DNA from: Okapia johnstoni
Lineage: Eukaryota; Chordata; Mammalia; Artiodactyla; Giraffidae
Direction of reading: 5' to 3'
Assembly: GCA_024291935.2 (NCBI GenBank)
Contig: CM044322.1
Location: forward strand, 25,481,405-25,545,404
Length of the DNA stretch: 64,000 nt
Shown: positions 1 to 11,256 of the stretch, piece after piece
How the letters are laid out: each line of letters begins with the position of its first letter
Numbering within the stretch: position 1 is the stretch's first letter
Translations under genes and position numbers: made by a program
Notes under the pieces: generated by a model
The model's database searches: none
What the model was told of the DNA's origin: nothing
What the model saw: only the letters and a program-made list of their open reading frames with translations

Positions 1-37
1 CACATTCTTTACTGTCTGAGCCACCAGGGAAGCCCAG
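1..37 (-). mobile_element. Bov-tA SINE, truncated by window edge
   Basis: The first bases read as the reverse complement of a Bov-tA head (the tctgagccaccagggaagccc signature). Only the 5' end of an antisense copy is present, the rest lying left of the window. Confidence 0.8.
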
Positions 38-1339
38 ATTGTGTTACACCTCTACAAAAAAAAAAAAAAAAGCTCATTTTTCTTTCCTGGTAAGTATTTT
101 AGTTATGGGCAGGTCAGTTTGATCCTTACAAGGCTTACTTTTAAACTCCTTTTGGGTAGACCTGGAGTTGCCTTTATTCTAAGGATCATTTAGCTTTATT
201 TCTAAACCATTATCCTTCTGGAGTCTCTGCTGAATGTGCTGTGAATTCAAACCAAGCCCCTCCACTTTGGCCAGTGAGCATGAAAACAATTTGTTTTCCT
301 GTAAGATCCCTTGGAATTATTGGGCTTACAGCTCTCCAAAATGTGACTGTCCTCTCCTGGAACTTTCTCTTGCCAGATATGTAGGGTTTAATCTTACCCA
401 TATATAGGATTGATATTTAGCCAACAGCTCAGAGAGACTCCTGTGCAGATTTATAGAGATCTCTGTGTAATTCCTTCTTTCTTAGTGATTTGTCTTTCAA
501 ATTAGAGCAGACTTAGTCTTTCCAATCTCTGTCTTATCAATTCAGTGTGAGGGCTGGGTTCTCCTTGAATTTCTCTTCCCATGCTGTGATCTGGACATTC
601 CTTTTTTGCAGAATTCTGGCGATGATAGAACTCAACTTTTTCATCTTTTCTAAAGGATCACAGTCCTTTGCTGTTGTTCAATGTCTAAAAGTATTTGTTT
701 CTGATATATTATACAGTTTTCTAGTTATTTGCAGCAAGCGGGTAACCTGAATATTCTTACTCCCTCATGGTCAAAGGCAGATGTTCTCAGAGTGATTCTA
801 CTGGATACTAGTTTTTGATAATTACTCTGCATCCTCAGAATGGTGATTAGCGCAGTGATTTCCTGAGAATGTGTAGGCTTTACTTATTCTTGGTTTGAAA
901 GGATAGATTTACCTGAAAATTATAGAAATTCAATAAGGAAAGAAATTTTATTTCAAGGGAATGTAAGGAAATTAATTCACCAACATTTATTGAACACCCT
1001 CTAACTTTTAGGACCCTTCCTAGTTATTGGGCCTATACCAAACATAAACCAAAAGATTATTTTGAAAATCTCTACTCTTACCACATTTACTGTGGAGAAA
1101 GCAGAAAAGGAGGTAAAAGGCATAAAAAAATGAAATCTTAAAATCTGTACCATGTCAGATGGCAAGTGCCATGTGAATGATAGAGAAACAATAATCCTCC
1201 TGGTACACAAGTGGTACTGATTGGAAAACATGGCCACTATCCCTTCATTAAACTTAATGATAGAGGCCATCTGTTTAGAGGTAAAATAGCCACCTGTATT
1301 ACTGTAAATGTAAATCTACTATAGAGCTCTCCCCTCATG
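38..1339. other. non-coding stretch upstream of the exon
   Basis: No convincing exon or young repeat is seen. Around 975-1110 there is a weak resemblance to an old, conserved interspersed repeat (caacatttattgaacaccct wording). The short ORFs here lack any recognisable domain. Confidence 0.4.
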
Positions 1340-1505
1340 CCCTGCTAATCTCTCTCTAATTCATAAACATTTATTTGTCATCTTCATAGAAATATTTGCT
1401 AACTTGTTTATTTTCTGTGACTGGCACAGGACTGAACTCTCTGTGAAGGTAAGCATCCAGTCTGGTTTTGCCCACAACTGCATCCCCAAGCATTTCCATA
1501 TAGGC
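1340..1505 (+). repeat. probable L2 LINE 3' fragment
   Basis: The run acttgtttattttctgtga followed by tctgtgaaggtaagc and ctgcatccccaagca resembles the last part of L2 elements. It is old and diverged. The internal gtaagc is part of the repeat and not a convincing splice donor. Confidence 0.4.
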
Positions 1506-1671
1506 TCATGATTTGGAGAGTGTTCAGTCTATTACCTGTTAAACACGTGTGTTGGAGAGAGCCATGGATATAAGGGTTATTGACACCTGCCTGGGTTATA
1601 CCTTATGTGTTCACCCTCCATTCTCCCTTCAAAAATTACTAGCCAATTTCTTTGAAAGTTACCTACTGTAA

Positions 1672-1705
1672 TTTGACTTTCTTTCTTTTTTTTTTCTTTT
1701 TGCAG
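1672..1705 (+). other. splice acceptor with polypyrimidine tract (NAGNAG)
   Basis: About 30 nearly uninterrupted pyrimidines (T with a few C) lead into tgcagcag. Two AG acceptors lie three bases apart, after 1705 and after 1708, and both keep the same downstream reading frame. This is a classical strong 3' splice site of the NAGNAG type. Confidence 0.75.
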
Positions 1706-1863
1706 CAGTCCAGTCACTGCATACCCTAAATGACCAGATATCCCATTTTATTGTCACCAAGTCAAAGGCACTGGAGGAGGACCAAGACCCTTTTCTTCCC
1801 ACTGAGAAGGAGACTCTCAAGAGTTCCATGATATTGATGAGGCACCTCTTAATGGATGCTCAG
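1706..1863 (+). CDS. candidate internal coding exon, coiled-coil-like protein
   Basis: This is the only stretch that looks like an exon of a cellular gene. It is bounded by a T-rich tract plus tgcag on the left and cag|gtacaa on the right, is 158 nt long (155 nt if the second AG is used), and has one open frame of 52 codons that starts two bases in and ends exactly on the last exon base. The other two forward frames hit stops early. The peptide begins VQSLHTLNDQ and ends RHLLMDAQ. It is charged, Lys/Glu/Leu-rich and interrupted by a DPFLPTE segment, as in many cytoskeletal or scaffold coiled-coil proteins. I do not firmly recognise the gene. The N-terminal extension of kazrin (KAZN) is one weak, unsearched guess. 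No neighbouring exon is seen in the 62 kb downstream, so the next intron would be very long. Confidence 0.72.
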
Positions 1864-3442
1864 GTACAAAGATCAATAAATCCTATATAGAGTAGGTGAT
1901 AACCTTTTTTTGTTTTCTTCTTGGTATAGGTTGTGCAAAAATGCTCATCTGTCACATTCATTATGACTGCCTTTGTGATAAACAGCTGCGTAATGGACAT
2001 TCTGATATATTGAGTACTGGATTTCTAATTAAGTATTATTTTGGATTTAGTATCAAAGTGGCTTGTTTTTAAGTCAAAGTAATAGGGCTTAAAATAATAT
2101 ATGTGTTGTCTCTGAGAATTTAACAGATCTCCTATTAGCCTTGGAAAGTGAAAACCCATTTACATACAAATTTGGCAGGCATCAAAGCTGGCAGAGGCTT
2201 TGGAGTGGAGCAATACTTATCCCAAACAGCATCACTGAGTAACTAATGAGTATTTTGGTACATTTGGTGCACCACCAGTAAGCAAATCAGCACTGTTTTT
2301 TTCTTTTTTTTTTCTTTTTAATGCTAGCAATGAATTAATTACAGAAGATATTTAGTTCATTGCATGCTTCATTGAGATGTGATTCTTCAAGGTTACTCCT
2401 TGTGCACTCTTTTATTGAAATATTTAAAAAATAATGTATCTACCCCTTCTGGTTTTGTTGGTGGGTCTCTCCTGATATGTTGATGGACAAACACCAGGTG
2501 TCTTAAGAGAACTGATGGTTTTCCGTGTTTGTGAAGCCAAGCAGAACTAGATTTTATTTTCGTGTCTGCCTCTTCCATATCTAGAAACGTTTAAGAAAAT
2601 GTTCTTTGAGTCTGGTGATGTTGTTCTAGTTTCTCCTAGAGCCTTCTTCCTGAGCTGTTTTTCTGTTCAACAGCAGTGAGGTCAGAATGGTTGGTGGTTT
2701 CCTGTGTTCTGCTCTGTATCAGATTTTGTACTGTGGTTTATTTGCTTTTGTTTCTATCATGGTGGTGTTTTATGTTTTATTATTTAAAATCAATTGTGAA
2801 GCCTCAATCTTGCACCAATAAGACTTCAACTGGCCAAGTTTTGTTCATTTCTCACCTGTCAGTGTTTGAAGCTGTCCCGTGGCATTTTTGAGCCCCTGAA
2901 TTGAGGTGGCCCAAGTTATGCAAAGCCTTTCATTTGTATTCACTGTTCTTGCCTTCCCCCTTTATTATGAGCAACCCATTCAGCCTCTCCTTTCTCCCCA
3001 GGCCTGACTAGTGGAGAGAGGGAAGATTGTGAAGTTACAACAAACAATTTCAAAACTCAGGGGAAAAAGGGAAATTTAGAACAATTCACCAAATAAAAGA
3101 GAGCAAATTGTTCTTGAAAGGATTAGCTTTCCTCGGTGCCTGGACCCAATCCTATAGCTAATACAACAGCCAAGGGAACCATCTGAATGCATCCTTGATG
3201 ATGTTGTGTAAACTCCTGTTTGCAAAATATAAGGGAGTAAGAAATCATTCATCTTTTCCCTCTCCTTCACATATGAGCTTAGTAGTGCCTATAAGTGGAT
3301 TTTGAGAATGTTTAATGTTGCTTAAGGAAATATTTTCTCCCCCTAAGTACAGGGTTCATTTAACAACTTGTATCCTTTATGGCTTTGATTACAAATTTTC
3401 GTTTATTTATCAAATGGGACTAAAATATCTTATAATGTGGTT
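1864..3442. other. start of putative long intron
   Basis: It begins with the donor gtacaa. No second exon and no young transposon is visible. A T-rich run near 2297-2320 is not followed by a credible exon. Confidence 0.5.
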
Positions 3443-3454
3443 ACTGTGTGGGAA

Positions 3455-3809
3455 GAATTGATGCTTTCGAACTGTGGTGTTTGAGAAGACTCTTGAGAGT
3501 CCCTTGGACAGCAAGGAGATCCAACCAGTCCATCCTAAAGGAAATCAGTTTGGAAGGACTGATGCTGAAGCTGAAACTCCAATACTTTGGTCACCTGATG
3601 TGAAAAACTGACTCATTTGAAAAGACCCTGATGCTGGGAAAGATTGAAGGTGGGAGGAGAAGGGGATGACAGAGGATGAGATGATTGGATGGCATCACTG
3701 ACTCGATGGACATGTGAGTGTGAGTAAAACTCCGGGAGTTGGTGATGGACAGGGATGCCTAGCATGCTGCAGTCCATGGGGTCACAACACGACAGATTGA
3801 CTGAACTGA
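3455..3809 (+). mobile_element. BovB LINE, 5'-truncated 3' end (sense)
   Basis: It carries the BovB 3' region in sense orientation: gaattgatgctttcgaactgtgg, ggagatccaaccagtcc, then ggtcacctgatg and the terminal actgaactgaactg repeats. A 12-bp duplication, actgtgtgggaa, flanks it at 3443-3454 and 3810-3821. A small internal deletion removes the usual cctgaatattca block. It is one of only two sense BovB copies here. Confidence 0.9.
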
Positions 3810-3821
3810 ACTGTGTGGGAA

Positions 3822-5901
3822 TATTTTGTTATCTCATTCTCTCCTGGTACCAAATCAATGCCTGCTAGAATTTTCTCACTTAAATAGCTAGGGAAACATG
3901 GAACAAGATATGGTGGATATTCTGCTAAGTCATACATTCTAAAAGGAAAATCAGTTGGATCTTTCTCCAGAGAAAAATGATCATAGAAAGTCAGGTAAGA
4001 AAGTTGCATAGTGTCTGGAAATGTTATTTCTTTGCCTCTTATTTTTTCAAAGATCCCTCCCTCTGATCTTTTGGACTAATATAGGAAGAGGTGGGTCGTG
4101 ATCAGTCTAAAAATACTAACTTCATTTATTTTCTTCTAAAGCCATTAGCTTTTTGAAACATTATTTGTGATTATGAATCTAGGTCTATGGGCTGATGTCA
4201 ATTAGAATCATGTTATCTAATACCCCCAGGCTGAGATCACGTCTGAAATAACTCTTTATAAGATTAATGTTGCCAAACTTATAAAATACTGAGAAACCCC
4301 AACATTTTTGGAATGGCTGGGGTGATGTGTAGTTTTGAGTTCTGAAATAGACAACCATAGCTATATGATTTTTAATGAGAATCTTTATTGAGCATTTTGG
4401 AAATTCGGATCTTTTCCATTCATTTTTTGGCATTGCTTCTTGCCTCAATTCCAAAGATGAACAAATGCACTTACTTCATTTTCTAAGTTCATCAATAATG
4501 AGAGATCAATAGCAGATAAATATAACTTCTAGGTACCTCCTTCCGTTCAGCTGCATTTTGTGATATTAATAGATGTTTGTGTGTTGCAGGCTGTAAACTC
4601 TTCAAGAGTAGCAACCACATCCTGAACTTTGTTGGTATAATAGCCTTCTTAGTTCCATACCCAGAGGACTTTTAACAGTATTAGATTATGATGAAATACT
4701 CTGACATCAGCTTGCAAGTTGAATGAAGTCAGGCAAAAAGTATTCTAGAGAACCTGGAGGCTGCTTCCAGAGTGACTGCTTAAAAGACATAATCGATTCA
4801 AGTCACATCTGTCTTGGAAGCAATAAATCCTGCTTAGGAGAATGTCAAAGGCAAAAGCATTGCTGGGCTATGAAATTCCACCTCTGAGGATTATAAAACA
4901 GTATGCACAGAGCAAACACATCTCCCAAGTATAATGGGGGTGCCAGAGATGATTGGCAGGTCTGACAATCCATCCTAGAGAATGGAATCAAGAAGGAATA
5001 TCTCACACAGGCAGCCCAGAGGCCTGCAAGTATTTACTCATCCCCTACATGTCTGTCTGAACATTTAGGGGGTGTCTAAAAGAGGCCCAGTGCCTCTATT
5101 TGCATTTCATTCCCTGTATAATCCAAAGGCCCCCAAATTCAATGAAGGGTACCATTCAGATCACATTTGAAACCTGATCTTGTGGCTTTTATTCCTGAGA
5201 GCTCTGTCTAAACCCAAAATGCCAACTCAGCTTTGTAAGTGATTAGATTCATAACGCCAAAGAGGCAATTCTTTCTGGTACAGATTAATTCTTTTACTTG
5301 TACTATGTGACTCTGCATGCTAAGAGGGGTTGATTACAGCAAATTAAATCTCCTATTGGCAGTTCTCTCCTTCTTTCCCCCAAAGACCTAATATCATTAT
5401 TTATTAAGGGGTAAACAAATGCTTGGGAAAACAATAAGATCGCTTTGTTGGCAGTAAGGTCCTCCTCTGGAAGGCTGGGTATTGAAAAGTAGAGATCTTT
5501 TGTGCCTCATTGTGGGTGGAAGACTTGGGATATGGAGTGGCCAAGGAGGTCCTGTGCTCCACTGACCCTTGGCCACTGGCCAGGCCAGACAGTGCCTCAG
5601 CCTTCGCTGCCTGGAATGTGGCTTGTCCAGGTCTGACGGGAGAGCTCAGTTTAAGTGAGACTCAGTCACTGGGGCGTCCTTCCCAGAGGCCTATCTCTAG
5701 CAATGAAGTGAGCGAGTCTTTACACACAAAAATAAACTGTACGACGATCTTCTCTAAGCAAGTCTGCATGTGCAGGCTGACAAAAGTCAAATGTGAGGCA
5801 GAAGAGAAATGAACCTGCTTTATCTTATGGGCTGTCTTATCCCCTGCTCTGTCCTCATTGGCCCTTTTCTTCTTGCTTTGTTTTCCATCCTTCCTTATCC
5901 C
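3822..5901. other. unique-looking non-coding DNA
   Basis: No exon, RNA gene or clear repeat is seen over about 2 kb. The stretch 5500-5810 is relatively GC-rich and holds a 100-codon frame with no recognisable domain, interpreted as chance. Confidence 0.45.
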
Positions 5902-6617
5902 CAGTTCAGTTCAGTTACTCAGTCATGTCTGACTCTCTGTGACCCCATGGGCTGCAGGATGCCAGGCTCCCTGTCCGTCACCAACTCTCGGAGCTTGCTC
6001 AAACTCACGTCCATTGAGTCGGTGATGCCATCCAACCATCTCATCCTCTGTCGTCCCCTTCTCCTCCTGCCTTCAATCTTTCCCAGCATCAGGGTCTTTT
6101 CAAATGAGTCAGTTCTTAGCAGTAGGTGGCCAAAGTATTGGAGTTTCAGCTTCAGCATCAGTCTTTCCAATGAATATTCAGGACTGATTTCCTTTAGTAT
6201 TGACTGGTTGGATCTCCTTGCAGTCCAAGGGACTCTCAGGGGTCTTCAACACCACAGTTCAAAAGCATCAATTCTTAGGCACTCAGCTTTCTTCATAGTC
6301 CAACTCTCACATCCATATGTGACTACTGGAAAAAAATAGCTTTGACTAGATGGACATTTGTTGGCAAAGTGATGTCGCTGGTTTTTAATATGTTGTCCAG
6401 GTTGGTCATAGCTTTTCTTCCAAGGAGCAAGTGTCTTTTAATTTCATGGCTGCAGTCACCATCTGCAGTGATTTTGGAAGCCAAAAAAATAAAGTCTGTC
6501 ACTGTTTCCACTATTTCCCCATCTATTTGCCATGAAGTGATGGGACCAGATACCATGATCTTAGTTTTCTGAGTGTTGAGTTTTAAGCCATCTTTTTCAC
6601 TCTCCTCTCTCACTTCT
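5902..6617 (-). mobile_element. BovB LINE 3' part with reverse-transcriptase remnant
   Basis: Antisense BovB starts with cagttcagttcagtt and runs about 715 bp. On the minus strand, frames at 5919-6170 and 6323-6658 encode the C-terminal part of the BovB polyprotein, with the characteristic GPITSWQIDG, KITADGD and LLLGRKAMTNLD wording and, further on, GHLLLRTDSFEKTLMLGKIEG. The frame is broken between the two pieces, so it is not functional. Confidence 0.92.
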
Positions 6618-6734
6618 CCCCACGCCTCAGCATTTTCCCTCCTTCTCTCAACTTTCACTTCTTTCCTTCCTCCCCTGACACCTCATTTCCCAGTTGACAG
6701 AATAAATCTTAGTTGAGATGTGGGATGAGATTCT

Positions 6735-6885
6735 GTTCTGCTTTCCCTTTCCTGCCTCTCCCTTCTCTTTTCTCCTCCTCTCTTCCCTTCCCCTACCCCA
6801 TCTCTTCTCCTCCCTTCCCTTCCCCCTTGTCTTCTCCCCTCCCCTCCCCTTCCCTTCCTTTCCCTTCTCTTCTCTCATTTGTCTT
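6735..6885. repeat. polypyrimidine (CT-rich) low-complexity tract
   Basis: About 150 bp are almost entirely C and T on the + strand, in ccttccc/tctcc/cttttc units with local mirror symmetry. The ORFs across it on both strands (Ser/Pro/Leu-rich forward, Arg/Glu/Gly/Lys-rich reverse) are compositional artefacts. Confidence 0.85.
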
Positions 6886-7084
6886 TCTGTTATTTGTATT
6901 CAGGGAACTTGAGAGCACATTTGCCAAGACCTAGATTCCTCTTGCCGGACAAGAAGGAGAACATCAGGAGGGGGCAATGGGCAGGAGACCAGCCTGATAT
7001 TCAAGGAGGTCAATGAGGGCCCTGCCAGGATCAGAGACTCGATGTGATTTAGGTGGATTCATTTTCCTCTCTTGTTTTGTTTTC

Positions 7085-7875
7085 TAGAGTAGTCTCCCCT
7101 GGTTGATTATGCTTTCTGGTTGATTTCTGGCAAGAACCAGGCAGATTTAACAGAAATGGTTTGATTGTTTGAGCTACCTGGATACCCTCCCCCTCTAGAC
7201 TTGAGGTAGGAGGTAGATGGGCCCCCCAGGGTGACGTGATGGGAGATTCATTCCCTGTGAACCAATACTCCCAAATATCAAGAGCAGGACAATTGAGAGA
7301 GGAGGCTGGGCCCTGCCAGATAGAAGAGGAGAGACCATGTAGTTTTCATTCTTAAACTCAGGAGATGTCCCTGACTACACATGTGCAGAAAGACTCCTTG
7401 GAGGTCAAAAGTGGAGTGATGCTAACTGATGCTCACTACCCATAGGCCTCTTTAGTGAAATCCATCTAAGAGATGCGAGCACACACATGGGAGAACCCTA
7501 AGATATGCCCAATATAAACTGTGAACCAGGTAAATCAAAATGATTGTCCAAAGGAAAGCTGGAAGAAATACCCCATAAAAGTGATTAAAACTACCACCAG
7601 GGCACTACTCTCTCTCTGAGCCCACCTGTGAGCCTATCTATACACATACTGTAATTTTTCCTCCTAATAAATACTTTACTTGTTTCGCCACTTTCTGTCT
7701 TTGTGGGAATTCTTTTCTGCACAGCTGAAAGTCCAGAGCCTTGTCAGTGACCACTGGTCTAGTTGTTATGATTCAGTGTTCTCACTGATGTGACCTGACC
7801 TCAATCTCTGGCTGAGAACTGAGGCCCTGCTTCAAGCTGCTGCAGGCCAAGGCCATCCAAGATCAGACTGACCTT
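7085..7875 (+). mobile_element. probable ERV-type solo LTR
   Basis: The organisation fits a gammaretrovirus-like LTR: an A/G-rich U3-like part, a TATA-like cccataaaag near 7573, an AATAAA signal at 7666-7671 followed by ttcgccactttctgtc, and a U5-like section with ctgctgcaggccaaggcc. No internal viral genes are seen. The boundaries are approximate, because I could not define the TG...CA ends or a target-site duplication. The family name is not known to me. Confidence 0.5.
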
Positions 7876-7879
7876 GAAG

Positions 7880-9129
7880 TGTGGTTTGGAGCAAAGCATC
7901 TACCAGAACAAACCTTGACTCAGGCTCCTGACCAATAGAACAGTCAGATCTGCATAGTAGATTTCAACATATGTTGGGAAATGGACCTTGGGTGTCAGGT
8001 AGTTGACACACACTCATTACAGAGGTACATATCACAACGACTTCTCTTGTAATCAACTCTTTCCATCCTTTCTGAATTCAACCTGTGCTCATGGTCTGGA
8101 CCCCATGGTTATTACTAATGCAGTTACCTGGTGCTTTAGAGCTGCAACTGGCTTCATAGTCATGAACGAGACCATGTTGGCAGCTCTGGAGAATGTCTGG
8201 TCCTTAACATTGCACAAACTGAGGCACCAGATGGATGCTTGAATTCTCAAGGTCACAGACACTGGCTATGAGTAGCAACCCAAGTGCAGTTTTTGCTTAT
8301 CTTCTGAAATGTTACACCAGGCTTAAGCAAGAACTGGAACTCTCCCCAGTGTAGTAACAAGCAGAGAAGAAGACTCTGAAATTAGAATGAGGGCAAAGAG
8401 GCAAAGTTTTCATCCTAAGAAAATTACCCTCGGATATTTTTAAGTCTACTCATGCCATCAGATTTTCACTTCTTAAAGGTCATAGAAGAAAGAAATACTT
8501 AAATGGATGCTGAAGAATCAAGTTCAGCTAACAGGAAAGCTACAATGGTAAGCTGATTATTCAAAGGAGTCTTAGCTTATCCCCTCCAGTAATCCCTGGG
8601 CTCGGTTACCCATCCTCACCCTGTGCATTTGAAAAGGCAATGCTATTTTCCATTCTCAGATTCGAAACTATAAAATCAGCAGGTATGAAGCTTGTAGTTT
8701 CTTACATAATGCGTGCAAGTCCACTTCCCATTCTGCCATGATGGTTTTGATCTTTTAAAGTCTTTTTTTAAAAATAAATACAATTTAACTTACAGGCATT
8801 GTCAGGCTTAAATGTGATCCCATCAGTTATAGAGCTTCTGCAATCACCTTTCCTGTTCAGGAGAAATGGAGGGTGAGATATGAAATTGCAATGCAGGCAA
8901 TTAAGCTTGTGTTTAGTTTTTGTTTTTTTTTAAGATAATAGAGAAAGGTAGCCTCTTCTGAGACCTCTGGCACCTTTGCAAAATCCATGAGGCAGAACTT
9001 TAGGAGAAGTTATGAAATGCTGAACATTGCTTTCAGTGTTCACCATGCAAAGGTCCAGGTTTAACTGGAAATAAGGCTCAAAAAGTGGGACTCCTGTCCA
9101 TTGCTAAACTGTGATGGAAAGGAGCATCT
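7880..9129. other. unassigned non-coding DNA
   Basis: No exon or recognisable repeat is seen. A 79-codon frame at 8003-8242 has no known domain and no splice or start context. Confidence 0.4.
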
Positions 9130-9138
9130 CTCAGGATG

Positions 9139-9423
9139 TTGTTGTTGTTCAGTCACTAAGTCGTGTCCAACTCTTTGTGACCCCATGGACTGTAGCACTG
9201 CCATGCTCCTCTGTCCTCCACTATCTCCCAGAGCTTGCTCAAATTTATGTCCATTGAGTCTGTGATGCTACCTAACTATCTCGTCCTCTGCCACCCCCTT
9301 CTCCTTTTGCCTTCAATCTTTCCCAGGATCAGGGTCTTTTCCAGTGAGTCAGCTCTTAGAATCAGGTGGCCAGAGTATCAGAGCTTCAGGAACAGTCCTT
9401 CCAATGAATACTCAGGATAATCC
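9139..9423 (-). mobile_element. BovB LINE 3' fragment (antisense)
   Basis: It starts at a gttgttgttcagtcactaagtcgtgtcc tail and ends just after aatgaatactcagga. A 9-bp direct repeat, ctcaggatg, flanks it at 9130-9138 and 9424-9432. Confidence 0.88.
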
Positions 9424-9471
9424 CTCAGGATGGGTAATATTTGAATGGAATAGTCTGTATCAAACTGGTTT

Positions 9472-9547
9472 GCTGCTGCTGCTGCTGCTAAGTTGCTTTA
9501 GTCGTGTCCGACTCTGTGCGACCCCATAGACAGCAGCCCACCAGGCC
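9472..9547 (-). mobile_element. Bov-tA2 SINE, 76-bp 5'-truncated copy with (CTG)n
   Basis: Antisense Bov-tA2 tail: six ctg units, then taagttgctttagtcgtgtcc and gaccccatagacagcagccc. A perfect 11-bp duplication, caaactggttt, brackets it at 9461-9471 and 9548-9558, so this very short copy is a genuine independent insertion. Confidence 0.9.
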
Positions 9548-9677
9548 CAAACTGGTTTAGTTTCCAGCAATTTGCATAGGACTAAAGTGCAATTTGATAA
9601 TTTATTTTCAAGTCATAGAACCTTTATGTTACATTTTTAGGTACTGAGTGTTTACTTTAATGATATACCTTTCAAAT

Positions 9678-10275
9678 TGTCAACTTGACTCACAACATGA
9701 GAGTTGCAAGTTAAGTTTTATTTGAGGCAAAATGAGGACTGCCATCTGAGAGATAGTACTTGAGATAGCTCTGAGGAACTGCTCCAGAGGCGTAGGGGAG
9801 AAGAGCAGCATGTATGAGATTTTGGTAAAGGGGGAGTACATGCAATCAAGCACACATTTTCTGAAGGTTTCTGCTAGTCTGGTGAGACTTTCTGCTAGTC
9901 ACCAGAAGCAGTCATCACCATGAAGGGTTTTGATGCTTTTCGAGATAAGAGGAGATATAAGAATTGGGCTCATAAAATCTTCTCCTGAAAAAATCTAACT
10001 ATCTGAAGACCTGCCCTGCCAGTTTTTCCCTGTGCACAGAGTGCCTCATTTCTACTCTCCACCCTGAACTAACTTCAGGGGGTGCTGAAGGTCAGCAGCT
10101 ATAGCAGCGTGTGATTCCCCCGTCTCCTTGTAGAGGTAGATGGCAAGCCCCCATGGCATGTGCCAGTTTGTACTTGACAAAATGATAACATAATGGACTT
10201 CATGTTGGTCTAAGCATTGATGGTTCATGTTACAATGAGGGGGTCTGACAGAGTAGCAAAACCCTGGCAGGTTAC
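9678..10275 (-). mobile_element. ruminant ERV LTR (antisense)
   Basis: It reads as an antisense LTR: aagttttatttgaggc (AATAAA in complement), then gagatagctctgaggaactgctcc, actctccaccctgaact, ggtcagcagctatagcagc and gagggggtctgacag, a wording I associate with an abundant cattle/sheep ERV LTR. No internal viral coding region adjoins it. The ends are approximate. Confidence 0.65.
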
Positions 10276-10728
10276 AGGTGAGGAATGGGCTACAACTCTG
10301 GTCAGCTGCAGAGATGAGCTCTGGTTAACATAACAGGGGAAACATTTAACAGAAGCAGATAGGGTAGCCCTGAGGAAAAACTGCAGAACTGTATCTCAGA
10401 AAAGACAGGACCTATAGAAACTTGGGTATTAGGAACTAAAGAGCAGGGTGCTGTGATGGGGATAAATTGGGTCCAGGCATTTCCTCTCTTTGTGTCACTT
10501 TGATCAAGATTCAAATTCTAAAGAGTCTGACTGATCTGTCTTAGATTGTTGGATCCTCTTCCTCCTTGGACTTGGGAGAGGGGACATGTTGATGGATGTT
10601 CCCACCAAAACCACACACAGTGTGGGGAGGCATTATTACTACAAGACGGGTGCATGGATGTGGGGCAGATGGAGACAATAATAAACTGACCATATATTCC
10701 ACATACATAAACCTGGTGCTTATGTCCT
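10276..10728. other. unassigned non-coding DNA
   Basis: Nothing recognisable. The two minus-strand frames of about 70 codons lack domain features. Confidence 0.4.
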
Positions 10729-10741
10729 AGCACAGAGCTTG

Positions 10742-11177
10742 TTATGGTTGTTCAGGTGCAAGTCATATTTGACTCTTTGTAACCTCATGGACTGTGGCAT
10801 ACCAGGCTCTTCTGTCATCACTGTCTCTTTCAGTTTGCTCAAATTCATGTCCATTGAGTCAGTGATGCTATCTAACCATCTCATCCTCTGCCACCCACTT
10901 CCCCTGTTGCCTTCAATCTTTCCCAACCTCAGAGTCTTTTCCAATGAATTGGCTCTTCACATCAGGTAGCCAGAGTATTGGAGCTTCAGCATCAGTTCCT
11001 CCAATGAATATTCAGGGTTGATTTCCTTTAGAATTGGTTGATTTATTTCCTTGTAGTCCAAGGGACTCTAAAGAGTCTTCTCCAGCACCACAGTTAGGAA
11101 GCATCAGTTCTTTGGCACTCAGCCTTCCTTATGATCCAACTCTCACATCCATATATGACTACTGGAAAAACCATAGC
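10742..11177 (-). mobile_element. BovB LINE fragment, left part of a composite insertion
   Basis: Antisense BovB from ttatggttgttcagg to ctactggaaaaaccatagct. It is joined directly to a sense SINE piece on its right, and a single 13-bp duplication, agcacagagcttg (10729-10741 and 11244-11256), encloses both. Confidence 0.88.
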
Positions 11178-11243
11178 TGGAGAGGGAAATGGCGACCTGC
11201 TCCAGTATTCTTGCCTGGAGAACCCCATGGACATTATGAAAAA
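11178..11243 (+). mobile_element. Bov-tA SINE fragment, right part of the composite insertion
   Basis: It has the sense Bov-tA middle (tccagtattcttgcctggag) followed by a short A run (gaaaaaa) just before the right target-site duplication. It lacks both the SINE head and its BovB-like tail. Confidence 0.8.
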
Positions 11244-11256
11244 AGCACAGAGCTTG

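Noticed and set aside
1431..1475. ggcacag ... ctgtgaag|gtaagc resembling a mini-exon with donor
   Set aside because: The wording matches an L2 3' end and the putative exon would be about 19 nt with no support.
6648..6934. Overlapping Arg/Glu/Gly/Lys-rich and Ser/Pro/Leu-rich ORFs
   Set aside because: They are produced by the polypyrimidine tract and not conserved coding sequence.
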